Made by a program: the position numbers and the translations under genes. From contig WYBR01000037.1 in assembly GCA_011525805.1 (NCBI GenBank), positions 1 through 47,259 of the forward strand: a stretch of 47,259 nucleotides of DNA. Direction: 5' to 3'. The notes below the pieces were generated by a model that had not been told where the DNA came from, ran no database searches, and worked only from the letters and a program-made list of their open reading frames with translations. Below are positions 7,366-15,690 of this stretch, in pieces; the first letter of the stretch is position 1; each line of letters starts with the position of its first letter. This DNA is from Vicinamibacteraceae bacterium (GTDB lineage Bacteria > Planctomycetota > Phycisphaerae > Phycisphaerales > UBA5793).

Positions 7366-10302
7366 ATGGCAGACGTGCAGATCGATCAGGATGAGGTCAT
7401 CCGTCAACTGGGCGAGGGGCTGAGCCGCGCGGCCGAGGAATTCGTGCCCTGGTTCTTTCAGCAGATGCCCGAAACGTACTTCCGCAACGTGGATGAGGCG
7501 ACGCGGATGGAGCACATGCGCGCCGTTCTCGCGCTGCGCGCCAGCGGCCAGGAGCCGCGAGTGCGCATCCGCAGCAACGACGGAAGGCGGGTGACCTACG
7601 TCCTGCCGCGCGACTATCCCGGCCTGCTCGTCGATCTTCTGATGTACGACTTCGGCGACGACCTGATCCGCTCGGCGAAACTCTACTGCTCGCACGACGC
7701 GGAACTGGTGATCGACATCTTCGAGATCGGCCCCAGCCAGCCGTGCAACCTCGACGATCCCTTCGTCAAGCGCGTCTTCCAGCAGACGCTCGCCCTGGCG
7801 CGGCAGCGCGGCGAGGCGTGGACGGAAGAGTCGCTCCGCGCGCATTTCCGCCTCCTCTCGGAGGACAGCGTGCAGAACTGCCCGCCGGCGCGCATCCTCG
7901 GCCACGCGCGCCTCTACCAGGAGGTCAGCGAGTCCAAGGGCTCCTCGGTCGTCCTCGACAACACCCTCTACCCCGCCCACTCGCGCATCATCCTCGCCGT
8001 CGCCAACGTGCCGGCCAAGCGCATGCTTATCCGCGTCGCCAATCGCTTCAAGACGCTGAGCATCAACGTCGACCGCGCCTACGTGGACGCGATCCAGGCT
8101 GGCGAGGAGGAGTCGGTCGTCATCATCTCCGCCGTCGTCCAGGGGCCCGACGGCGGGCAGATCGATCCCAAGTCGGTCCTCTGGCAGCGGCTGCACCGCG
8201 ACCTGCTTCGCCTCAAGTGGCTCGACCGCGAGACGCTGGCGCTGGGGTACGAGAACCCTGAACTGGGCCTCGGCGGGGCGGACATCCTCCACACCTACTG
8301 CGACCTCGCGCACCAGTTGCTCGTCAAGACGAACCGCTACTACTACAGCCGGGCCCGCATCCGCGAGATCGCCGAGAAGCACGTCGACCTGAGCCTCATG
8401 CTCGTCAACCTCTTCCGCGAGCGATTTGATCCCGACCGCGAACTCGACGATGCCGACTACGAACTCCGCGAGCACCGCGTCCGCGAGCATGTGAGCACGG
8501 CCGTGGAGGACGAGGTAACGCGCGAGATTTTCACGACGATGCTCGACGCGATCACCTCGACGCTCAAGACGAACTACTACGTCGTGGGGCGGTTTGCGCT
8601 GGCACTGCGCCTGTCGACGGACCTGATGATGCGCGTCGCGCCGCGCAACGAAAAGCCCTACGGCATCTTCTTCGTCCACGGGCGCGACTTCAACGCCTTT
8701 CACGTGCGCTTCCGCCAGACGGCTCGCGGCGGGGTGCGCGTCGTGCGGCCTTCCTCCGACGAGCAGTTCATCCGCGAGTCGGAGCGCCACTTCGACGAGG
8801 TGTTCGAACTCGCCTACGCCCAGCAACTCAAGAACAAGGACATCCCCGAGGGGGGCGCCAAGGCCGTCCTCCTCGTGCGCCCCGGCCAGACGATCAACCG
8901 CTGCGTGCGCGCCTTCGCCGACGCGGTCCTCGATCTCATCACCGACGACGAGAAAACGCAGGCGCGGATCGTGGACCGCCTGGGCATCAAGGAGTGGATC
9001 TACTTCGGCCCCGACGAGAACATCACCCCCGGCCACATCAACTGGATCGTCGAGCGGGCGGCGGCGCGCGGCTACCGCTTCCCCAACGCTCTCATGAGTT
9101 CCAAGCCCGGCGCCGGGATCAACCACAAGGAGTACGGCGTCACGAGCGAAGGCGTCAACGTCTTCCTCGAAGTCGCGCTCAAGTCCACCGGCGTCGACCC
9201 GCGCCGCCAGCCCTTCACCCTCAAGATCACCGGCGGGCCGGACGGCGACGTCGCCGGAAACCTCATCAAGATCGTGGTCCGCGACTACGGCTCCAACGTG
9301 CGCATCGTCGGCATCGCCGACGGCTTCGGCTGCGCCGAGGACCCTGTCGGCCTCGATCACCAGGAACTGCTGCGCCTCGTCAAGGCGAGCGCGCCGATCT
9401 CGGAGTTTGACCGCGGTCGACTCTCGCCCCAGGGCCGGCTCACGCTCGTCTCCGATCCGGACGGCTCGCGCATCCGCAACGAGATGCACAACCGCGTGAT
9501 CGCCGACGCCTTCGTCCCCGCCGGCGGCCGGCCCGAGACGATCAACACCTCGAACTGGAAGCGATTCCTCACCGCCGACGGCAAGCCGAGCAGCCCGATC
9601 ATCGTCGAGGGCGCCAACCTCTTCATCACCGGCGAGGCGCGGCGACTGCTCTTCGACGCCGGCGTGCTCATCGTCAAGGACTCTTCGGCCAACAAGTGCG
9701 GCGTGATCTGCTCCAGTTACGAGATCATGGCCAGCCTGATGATCAGCCAGGAGGAGTTCCTCGAGATCAAGCCCCGATATGTGCAGGAAGTGCTCCAGCG
9801 GCTGCGCGACGTGGCGGGGCTTGAGGCGCGGCTGCTGTTCGAGGAGCGCAAGCGCCGCCCGACGACGCCGCTCGTCGATCTCAGCATCCTCCTGAGCCGC
9901 GAGATCCGCCGCGTCAACGACGCTCTCAGCGCCGACTACGTCCGCGTCGCCGAGGAGCACGCCGACCTCGTGCGCGACTGCGTCCTCGAACACGTCCCTC
10001 CGTCGCTGCAGGCGAAGGCGGGCGATCGCATCTGGAACGTCCTGCCCAAGTCCTACCGCCAGGAGATCGTCTGCGCCTTCCTCGCCTCGCACATCATCTA
10101 TCGCGAGGGTTTCGACTACTTCCGCGACACGCCCGACAGCCACCTCGTCGATCTCACGCTCGCCTACTTCCTGCGCGACCGGCGCAACCGCGAGTTGATC
10201 GAGGAGGTGAAACGGTCGGGTCTGAAGCACGGCGGCGAGATCGCCGACCTGCTGCGGATCGGCGGGACCCGCGCGGGGCTCCACATGGCCCCAGAGGCGT
10301 GA
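7366..10302 (+). CDS. NAD-specific glutamate dehydrogenase, large type
   Basis: 978 residues. Large NAD-dependent glutamate dehydrogenases (about 115 kDa and above) oxidatively deaminate glutamate to 2-oxoglutarate and ammonia and are mainly catabolic. The catalytic core is in the middle: IPEGGAKAVLLV with the substrate-binding Lys near 499, SSKPGAGINHKEYGVTSEG near 581-599, and a nucleotide-binding turn GGPDGDVAGN from about residue 623. EGANLFIT and SSANKCGVI follow. Long N- and C-terminal regulatory regions flank the core, as in the class. The ATG at 7366 follows AAGGA by eight bases. The oxoprolinase gene begins 45 bases downstream, so the two are likely co-transcribed and may act in sequence on glutamate. 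Confidence 0.9.
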   Translation: MADVQIDQDEVIRQLGEGLSRAAEEFVPWFFQQMPETYFRNVDEATRMEHMRAVLALRASGQEPRVRIRSNDGRRVTYVLPRDYPGLLVDLLMYDFGDDLIRSAKLYCSHDAELVIDIFEIGPSQPCNLDDPFVKRVFQQTLALARQRGEAWTEESLRAHFRLLSEDSVQNCPPARILGHARLYQEVSESKGSSVVLDNTLYPAHSRIILAVANVPAKRMLIRVANRFKTLSINVDRAYVDAIQAGEEESVVIISAVVQGPDGGQIDPKSVLWQRLHRDLLRLKWLDRETLALGYENPELGLGGADILHTYCDLAHQLLVKTNRYYYSRARIREIAEKHVDLSLMLVNLFRERFDPDRELDDADYELREHRVREHVSTAVEDEVTREIFTTMLDAITSTLKTNYYVVGRFALALRLSTDLMMRVAPRNEKPYGIFFVHGRDFNAFHVRFRQTARGGVRVVRPSSDEQFIRESERHFDEVFELAYAQQLKNKDIPEGGAKAVLLVRPGQTINRCVRAFADAVLDLITDDEKTQARIVDRLGIKEWIYFGPDENITPGHINWIVERAAARGYRFPNALMSSKPGAGINHKEYGVTSEGVNVFLEVALKSTGVDPRRQPFTLKITGGPDGDVAGNLIKIVVRDYGSNVRIVGIADGFGCAEDPVGLDHQELLRLVKASAPISEFDRGRLSPQGRLTLVSDPDGSRIRNEMHNRVIADAFVPAGGRPETINTSNWKRFLTADGKPSSPIIVEGANLFITGEARRLLFDAGVLIVKDSSANKCGVICSSYEIMASLMISQEEFLEIKPRYVQEVLQRLRDVAGLEARLLFEERKRRPTTPLVDLSILLSREIRRVNDALSADYVRVAEEHADLVRDCVLEHVPPSLQAKAGDRIWNVLPKSYRQEIVCAFLASHIIYREGFDYFRDTPDSHLVDLTLAYFLRDRRNRELIEEVKRSGLKHGGEIADLLRIGGTRAGLHMAPEA

Positions 10303-10347
10303 ACGGCCGGAATCGCGCGGCCCGGCCGTCGCGCCGCGAGGCGACCC

Positions 10348-13300
10348 ATGCCCGACCCCGCAGCCTGGACGCTCTGCATCGACACGGGCGGGACCTTCAC
10401 CGACTGTCTCGCCCTCGCCCCCGACAGCGCCCTTCGCCGCGCCAAAGTCCTCAGCACCGGCTGCATTCGCGCCCGCATCGCCGACGTGCTCTCGCCCAGT
10501 CGCCTGCGCCTGGACCTTCATCTCGACGCGCCCGAGGGCTTTCTCGCAGGCGCGACGATCCGGGCCGCGGGGCCGCCGAGCGAGTCGGCCGCGATCCGCG
10601 CCTTCGACGCCCGCGAATCGCTGATCGAGCACGACGGCGCCGCGGCCTTCACCCCGGGCCTGTGCGAGATCGACGCCGGCGTCGAAGCGCCGATCCTCGC
10701 GGCGCACCTCGTGACGCGCACGCCCCTGAAGAACCCGCTGCCGCCGATGCGCCTGCGCCTCGCGACGACGCGCGGCACGAACGCGCTGCTCGAGCGCCGC
10801 GGCGCTCCCACCGCCCTGTTCATCACCGCCGGCTTCGCCGACCTGCTCCGCATCGGCACGCAGCAGCGGCCGGACCTCTTCGCGCTCGACATCCTCAAGC
10901 CCGAGCCGCTCTGCGAGTTGGTCGTCGAGGTTGATGAGTGCGTCGACGCGCGCGGCGTCGCGCTGCGGCCGCCCGATCTCGAGCGCCTGCGCCGCGACGC
11001 CGCCGCACTCGTCGCTCGCGGCATCACGACGGCCGCGATCGCCCTCAAGCACGCCTATCTGAATGACGCGCACGAGCGCCTCGTCGAGCGCGTCCTGCGC
11101 CAGGCGGGGTTCCTGCACATCACCCGCTCGGCGGATGCGGCGCCACTCATCCGCCTGCTGCCGCGAGCCGAGACCGCGGTCGTCGATGCGTACCTGTCGC
11201 CGATCATCGGCGCCTATCTGGCGCGGATTTCCGACCGGGTGGGGCACGAGTCGATAATGGTGCTGACGAGCGCCGGCGGGCTGATCGCGTCGAAGCGCTA
11301 TCGCCCCTGCGAGAGCCTGCTGAGCGGGCCGGCTGGTGGCGTGGCGGGTGCGGCCACGGTCGCGCGGTCGCTCGGAGCGCCGGCGGTCCTCTCCTTCGAC
11401 ATGGGCGGAACGAGCACCGACGTCGCCCGGTGGGCCGGCGACTTCGAGTACACCTTCGAGCACCGCGTCGGCGATGCGCACCTGCTTGCTCCGGCGCTGG
11501 CGATTGAGAGCGTCGCGGCGGGCGGGGGAAGCGTCTGCTGGTTCGACGGCCATCGCCTGCGCGTCGGGCCGCACAGCGCCGGGGCGGCCCCGGGGCCGGC
11601 GTGTTACGGCGGCGGCGGGCCGCTCACCATCACCGACGTCAACCTTCTGCTCGGGCGCGTCGATGCGGCGAGGTTCCAGGTGCCGCTGCACCGCGCCGCC
11701 GCCGAAACGCGCTGCCATGAACTACTCAAGGAGATTCGAGCGGCCACGGGCGAGGCGATGGCGCTCGGCCAACTTCTCACGGGCCTTCTCGCCATCGCCA
11801 ACCAGCACATGGCCGACGCCATCGCGCGCATCTCCCTGCGGCGCGGCTTCGACCCCGCCGAGCACGCGCTGCTCGCCTTCGGCGGCGCCGGAGGCCAGCA
11901 CGCCTGCGCCATCGCCGATCTCCTCGGCATCGACCGCATCATCCTGCCCGCCGACGCCGGGCTGCTCAGCGCCGCCGGACTCCTCGACGCGCGCATTGAA
12001 CGATTCGCGCAGCGGCAGGTGCTTCGTCCTCTTGACGAGATGACGGCCGGGGAACTCGGCGCCGCCTTCGACAGCCTCGAGCGCGAGGCGCTCGCCCTGG
12101 TCCGCGCCGAGGTGCCCGGCGATCAGCCGATCGAGGTGCGCCGCCGCCTCGTCGAGATGCGCCTGCTCGGCCAGGACTCGACGCTCACGATCGAGTGTGA
12201 CGGCGAGGCGTCGCTGCCGCAGCGCTTCGCTGCGCAGTACCTCAACATCTTCGGCTGCGAGCCCGCCGGCCGCGTCGAGATCGAGTCCGTGCGCATCATC
12301 GCCTCGACGATCGCTTCCGTGGCCGACGGCGTGCGGTCGCGGCGCGACGACGTTCACCGCGCAACTCCGCCGCGAACCATCGAGATGCAACTCGGCGAAG
12401 AGCGCGTGGCCGCGCCCGTCATCGATCGCGAATCGATGGCGCCCGGTCAGAGCATCGCGGGCCCGGCGCTGATTGTCGATGACCACAGCACCGCCGTCGT
12501 CGAGACGGGGTGGAGCGTGCGGGCAGAGGACTCGGGGCACCTCGTTGTGGAACGGGGCGGCGCTGAGGAAATGCACTCCGCGATTCGCAAAGCCTCATCG
12601 TGGGCGTCGGAACCCGGTCCTTCCCCCACCGCCCTCGAACTCTTCACCAACCGATTCCGCGCCATCGTGCAGGACATGGGTGAACTCCTGCGCCGGACCG
12701 CCCAGTCCACCAACGTCAAGGAGCGCCTCGACTTCTCCTGCGCCCTGCTCGACGCCGACGCCCGGCTCGTCGCCAACGCCCCGCACATCCCCGTCCACCT
12801 CGGCGCGATGGGATGCTGCGTCCGCGCCGTGCGCGAGGCGATTGCCATGCGGCCCGGCGACGTCATCATCTCCAATCACCCGGCCTTCGGCGGCTCGCAC
12901 CTGCCCGACATCACCCTCATCACCCCCGTCCACGAGGGCGAAGACCTCATCGGCTACGTCGCGAACCGGGCGCACCACGCGGAGATCGGAGGCACGCGCC
13001 CCGGCTCGATGCCCCCGGCCGCGCGCTCGCTCATCGAGGAAGGCGTCGTCATCCCGCCGATGCACGTCGCGGTCCGCGGGCGCATCGACTGGTCGCCGGT
13101 CCGCCGCCTGCTCGAATCCGGCCCTCATCCGTCGCGCCAGGTGGAGATGAACCTCGCCGACCTCAATGCCGCGCTCGCCGCCAACCGCCATGGCGCCGCG
13201 GCGCTTCGCAAACTTGTGCAGGCGCACGGCCGCGCCGCGGTGGCGCAGTTCATGAACGCCCTGCGCCGCCAGGCCGCCGATCGGATGCGCTCCGCCCTCG

Positions 13301-14268
13301 ATCGCTTCGGCGATGGCGTGTTCCGCGCCGTCGAGAATCTCGACGACGGCTCACCACTCGCCGTGGCCATCACGATCGCGAAAGGCGGCGCGCGTATCGA
13401 CTTCGCAGGAACCTCGCCTACTCACCCCGGCAATCTCAACGCGACTCCCGCCATCGTCCACAGCGCCGTCATGTACGTCCTGCGCCTGCTGGTGAGTGAG
13501 CCGCTGCCGCTCAACGAAGGCCTGCTCGAGGATGTTGAGATCATCCTGCCGCCGGGCACGATCCTCAATCCGCGCTTCGACGCCGATCCCGCGCGCTGCC
13601 CCGCGGTCGTCGGCGGCAACACGGAAACGAGCCAGCGCCTCGTGGACACGCTTCTCAAGGCGCTCGGCCTCGCCGCGTGCAGCCAGGGGACGATGAACAA
13701 CGTCCTCTTCGGCAACGACCGCCTGGGCTACTACGAGACGATCTGCGGCGGAGCGGGCGCGACAGGTCGTCGCGACGGCGCCCACGCCGTCCACACCCAC
13801 ATGACCAACACGCGCATCACCGACGTCGAAGTGCTCGAGCATCGCTATCCCGTGCGCGTCGAGCGCTTCGGCATCCGTCGAGGCTCAGGCGGCCGCGGCG
13901 CGCACCGCGGCGGCGACGGGGCCGTGCGCGAGATCACCTTCCTCGGGCCAATGTCCCTCTCGGTGCTCACCCAGCACCGCACCGCGGCGCCCTATGGAAT
14001 GATGGGCGGCGCCCCGGGCGCCCCCGGCCGCCAGCGTCTCCGCCGCGCCGACGGGACCATCCTCAATCTCGCCTCCATCGACGCCGTCGAAGTGCAGCCC
14101 GGCGACCGCCTCATCCTCGAAACGCCCGGCGGCGGCGCCTGGGGCGCGAATTCTCAGGATCCGGGTACCAGAAGCCACGCCCTGAGAGTCGCCCCGCCTC
14201 GAAGCCTGTCTACGCCTTCACCACCCGCGCCTGCGGATAGTCCTTCATCGCGTTGCGAGTGTCGATGA
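10348..14268 (+). CDS. Fused hydantoinase A/B family protein (5-oxoprolinase-like)
   Basis: 1306 residues. HyuA half: LCIDTGGTFTDCLALA (about residues 9-24) and the ATP-site motif FDMGGTSTDVARW (350-362). HyuB half: from TALELFTNRFRAIVQD (about 758) to GDRLILETPGGGAWG (about 1286). Single-chain members of this length are typically ATP-dependent 5-oxoprolinases making glutamate from 5-oxoproline; hydantoin or N-methylhydantoin hydrolysis is the alternative. Co-orientation 45 bases after a glutamate dehydrogenase favours 5-oxoproline. GAGG precedes the ATG by seven bases. Two oddities: the interdomain linker (about 742-753) is encoded by a dispersed repeat, and after the usual GGGAWG end about 19 non-conserved residues run 59 bases into the convergent sugar dehydrogenase gene. 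Confidence 0.88.
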   Translation: MPDPAAWTLCIDTGGTFTDCLALAPDSALRRAKVLSTGCIRARIADVLSPSRLRLDLHLDAPEGFLAGATIRAAGPPSESAAIRAFDARESLIEHDGAAAFTPGLCEIDAGVEAPILAAHLVTRTPLKNPLPPMRLRLATTRGTNALLERRGAPTALFITAGFADLLRIGTQQRPDLFALDILKPEPLCELVVEVDECVDARGVALRPPDLERLRRDAAALVARGITTAAIALKHAYLNDAHERLVERVLRQAGFLHITRSADAAPLIRLLPRAETAVVDAYLSPIIGAYLARISDRVGHESIMVLTSAGGLIASKRYRPCESLLSGPAGGVAGAATVARSLGAPAVLSFDMGGTSTDVARWAGDFEYTFEHRVGDAHLLAPALAIESVAAGGGSVCWFDGHRLRVGPHSAGAAPGPACYGGGGPLTITDVNLLLGRVDAARFQVPLHRAAAETRCHELLKEIRAATGEAMALGQLLTGLLAIANQHMADAIARISLRRGFDPAEHALLAFGGAGGQHACAIADLLGIDRIILPADAGLLSAAGLLDARIERFAQRQVLRPLDEMTAGELGAAFDSLEREALALVRAEVPGDQPIEVRRRLVEMRLLGQDSTLTIECDGEASLPQRFAAQYLNIFGCEPAGRVEIESVRIIASTIASVADGVRSRRDDVHRATPPRTIEMQLGEERVAAPVIDRESMAPGQSIAGPALIVDDHSTAVVETGWSVRAEDSGHLVVERGGAEEMHSAIRKASSWASEPGPSPTALELFTNRFRAIVQDMGELLRRTAQSTNVKERLDFSCALLDADARLVANAPHIPVHLGAMGCCVRAVREAIAMRPGDVIISNHPAFGGSHLPDITLITPVHEGEDLIGYVANRAHHAEIGGTRPGSMPPAARSLIEEGVVIPPMHVAVRGRIDWSPVRRLLESGPHPSRQVEMNLADLNAALAANRHGAAALRKLVQAHGRAAVAQFMNALRRQAADRMRSALDRFGDGVFRAVENLDDGSPLAVAITIAKGGARIDFAGTSPTHPGNLNATPAIVHSAVMYVLRLLVSEPLPLNEGLLEDVEIILPPGTILNPRFDADPARCPAVVGGNTETSQRLVDTLLKALGLAACSQGTMNNVLFGNDRLGYYETICGGAGATGRRDGAHAVHTHMTNTRITDVEVLEHRYPVRVERFGIRRGSGGRGAHRGGDGAVREITFLGPMSLSVLTQHRTAAPYGMMGGAPGAPGRQRLRRADGTILNLASIDAVEVQPGDRLILETPGGGAWGANSQDPGTRSHALRVAPPRSLSTPSPPAPADSPSSRCECR
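12577..12605. repeat. Copy of the dispersed hairpin repeat inside a coding region
   Basis: TCCGCGATTCGCAAAGCCTC followed by ATCGTGGGC matches the element at 4649 and 20911. The right arm is intact and the left arm is altered (CCGCGATT for CCCACGAT). The preceding ATGCACTCC also matches the flank at 17696. It is read in frame and encodes the linker between the two halves of the fused oxoprolinase. Confidence 0.75.
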
Positions 14269-15550
14269 TGAGTTTCGCGTGCTGCGCGATCAGCGGCCAG
14301 TCGAAGGCCTTGTGGGCCGTGGCGATCACGACCACGTCGTACATTGACAGCGACTGCGGCGTCAACACCACGCTGCTCAGGCCCAGGTCGCCGTAGTGGC
14401 GCATCGGATGCGTCCGCGGCACGTGCGGGTCGCTGTAGTCCACCGCGCAAGACGCCTCCCGGAAGAGGTGAATCAACTCGAAACTCGGCGACTCGCGCAC
14501 ATCATCGATGTCCGGCTTGTACGCCAGGCCGAGGATGAGAATGCGAGCGACGGGCTTGAGGCTTGAGGCTTGAGACTTGAGCGGATCCGCACCCGCCAGC
14601 GCCTCAAGCGTGCGGCTCACGACCCAGCGCGGCATCGACTGGTTCACGTCGCCGGCCAGTTCGATGAAGCGGGCCGCCACGCCCGCCTGCTTCGCCCGCC
14701 ACGCGAGGTAGAACGGGTCGATGGGAATGCAATGCCCGCCCAGGCCCGGGCCGGGATAGAAAGGCGAGAAGCCGAAGGGCTTGGTCGAAGCGGCCTCGAT
14801 CACCTTCCACACGTCAATGCCCAGCCGGTCGAGCACGACTTTCATTTCGTTGACGAGCGCGATGTTGACGGCCCGGTAGATGTTCTCCAGGAGTTTGGCC
14901 GCCTCCGCGATGTCGGCGCTCTCGACGGGCACGACGCGCTCGAACGCGGTCGAATAGAGCGCCACGGCCGCGTCGAGCGAAGGCCGATCGATCGCTCCGA
15001 CCACTTTCGGGATCGCCGTAGTCGCGATGTTGCGCCGGCCGGGGTCTTCGCGCTCGGGGCTGAAGGCGAGGTGATACGGCACGCCGGCCGCATCGAGCGC
15101 CGGCTTGAGGCGCTGCCGCGTCGTGCCGGGATACGTCGTCGATTCCAGAACGATCAGTTGCGACCGACCGCGCGTTCCCAGCGCCTCGGCCACGCTCGCG
15201 ATCGTCGCATCTACGTAGGTCAGGTCGGGCTGACCCGCTTCATCGAGAGGCGTGGGCACGCAGATGAGCACCGCATCCGCCTCCGCGAGGCGGGCCGCGT
15301 CGCCGGTCGGCTCAAAGCGCCCCGAGGCGAGCATCTCGGCGACGAAGTCGGCCCCGAGGTGGCGCAGGTAACACTCGCCGCGGCCGAGGCGATGCACCTT
15401 GGCCGGATCATTGTCCAGCCCGATGACCCGGTGCCCCGCCGCCCACATCGCCCGCGAAAGCGGCAGGCCGACATACCCCAGGCCGATGACGGCGACGGTC
15501 TGAAGGGGCGCCCGGGCGCGACGCGCAGATTCGTGCGGCACAGCGGCCAT
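14210..15550 (-). CDS. UDP-sugar (probably UDP-GlcNAc/ManNAc-type) 6-dehydrogenase
   Basis: 446 residues. It oxidises C6 of a nucleotide sugar to the uronic acid with two NAD+, supplying precursors for surface polysaccharide. The N-terminal Rossmann motif is VAVIGLGYVGLPLS (residues 19-32), the central helix region is around SADIAEAAKLLENIYRAVN, and the catalytic Cys274 lies in PGLGGHCIPIDPFYL. The C-terminal domain has ILGLAYKPDIDDVRESPSFE. GGHCIPIDPFYL and KPDIDDVRESP resemble the WecC/WbpA/TviB group more than UDP-glucose dehydrogenase; substrate not proven. The loop at about 324-333 (LKSQASSLKP) is encoded by a heptanucleotide repeat. No ribosome binding site, but TATCAT lies six bases before the ATG. 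It overlaps the convergent oxoprolinase gene by 59 bases. Confidence 0.88.
   Translation of the reverse strand: MAAVPHESARRARAPLQTVAVIGLGYVGLPLSRAMWAAGHRVIGLDNDPAKVHRLGRGECYLRHLGADFVAEMLASGRFEPTGDAARLAEADAVLICVPTPLDEAGQPDLTYVDATIASVAEALGTRGRSQLIVLESTTYPGTTRQRLKPALDAAGVPYHLAFSPEREDPGRRNIATTAIPKVVGAIDRPSLDAAVALYSTAFERVVPVESADIAEAAKLLENIYRAVNIALVNEMKVVLDRLGIDVWKVIEAASTKPFGFSPFYPGPGLGGHCIPIDPFYLAWRAKQAGVAARFIELAGDVNQSMPRWVVSRTLEALAGADPLKSQASSLKPVARILILGLAYKPDIDDVRESPSFELIHLFREASCAVDYSDPHVPRTHPMRHYGDLGLSSVVLTPQSLSMYDVVVIATAHKAFDWPLIAQHAKLIIDTRNAMKDYPQARVVKA
14553..14580. repeat. Heptanucleotide repeat (4 units) inside the sugar dehydrogenase gene
   Basis: Three exact units of GGCTTGA followed by GACTTGA. 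The unit is the same as in the array at 15576-15678 upstream of the same gene. It encodes a surface-loop segment between the central and C-terminal domains. Confidence 0.85.
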
Positions 15551-15556
15551 GCGAGC

Positions 15557-15562
15557 ATGATA
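15557..15562 (-). promoter_or_regulatory. Candidate -10 box of the sugar dehydrogenase gene
   Basis: TATCAT on the minus strand lies six bases before the ATG at 15550. The heptamer array begins 13 bases further upstream, so the -35 region would fall inside the array. Confidence 0.45.
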
Positions 15563-15575
15563 GCGGAGGAGGGCC

Positions 15576-15690
15576 GGGGCTTGGGGCTTGAGGCTTGAGG
15601 CTTGGGGCTTGAGGCTTGGGGCGTGGGGCTTGGGGCGTGGGGCTTGGGGCGTGGGGCTTGAGGCTTGGGGCTTGAGGCGGGGGGGGGGGG
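15576..15690. repeat. Heptanucleotide array followed by a run of 12 G
   Basis: Fifteen tandem units of GRGGCKT (mostly GGGGCTT, GAGGCTT and GGGGCGT) fill 15576-15680 and end in an uninterrupted run of G from 15679 to 15690. This low-complexity tract lies just upstream of the sugar dehydrogenase start on the minus strand. Such tracts are prone to length change by slippage. Confidence 0.9.

Noticed and set aside
7297-11718. 1473-codon open frame on the minus strand antisense to the glutamate dehydrogenase and oxoprolinase genes
   Set aside because: Its sequence is Arg/Asp/Val-rich without any domain, and both plus-strand genes have full family motifs. It is a high-GC shadow.
14155-14268. Frameshift or pseudogene at the oxoprolinase C-terminus
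   Set aside because: All conserved blocks are intact up to the usual end; the extension is better read as loss of the original stop.
15576-15690. CRISPR array
   Set aside because: The seven-base repeats are directly adjacent, with no spacers and no cas genes in the window.
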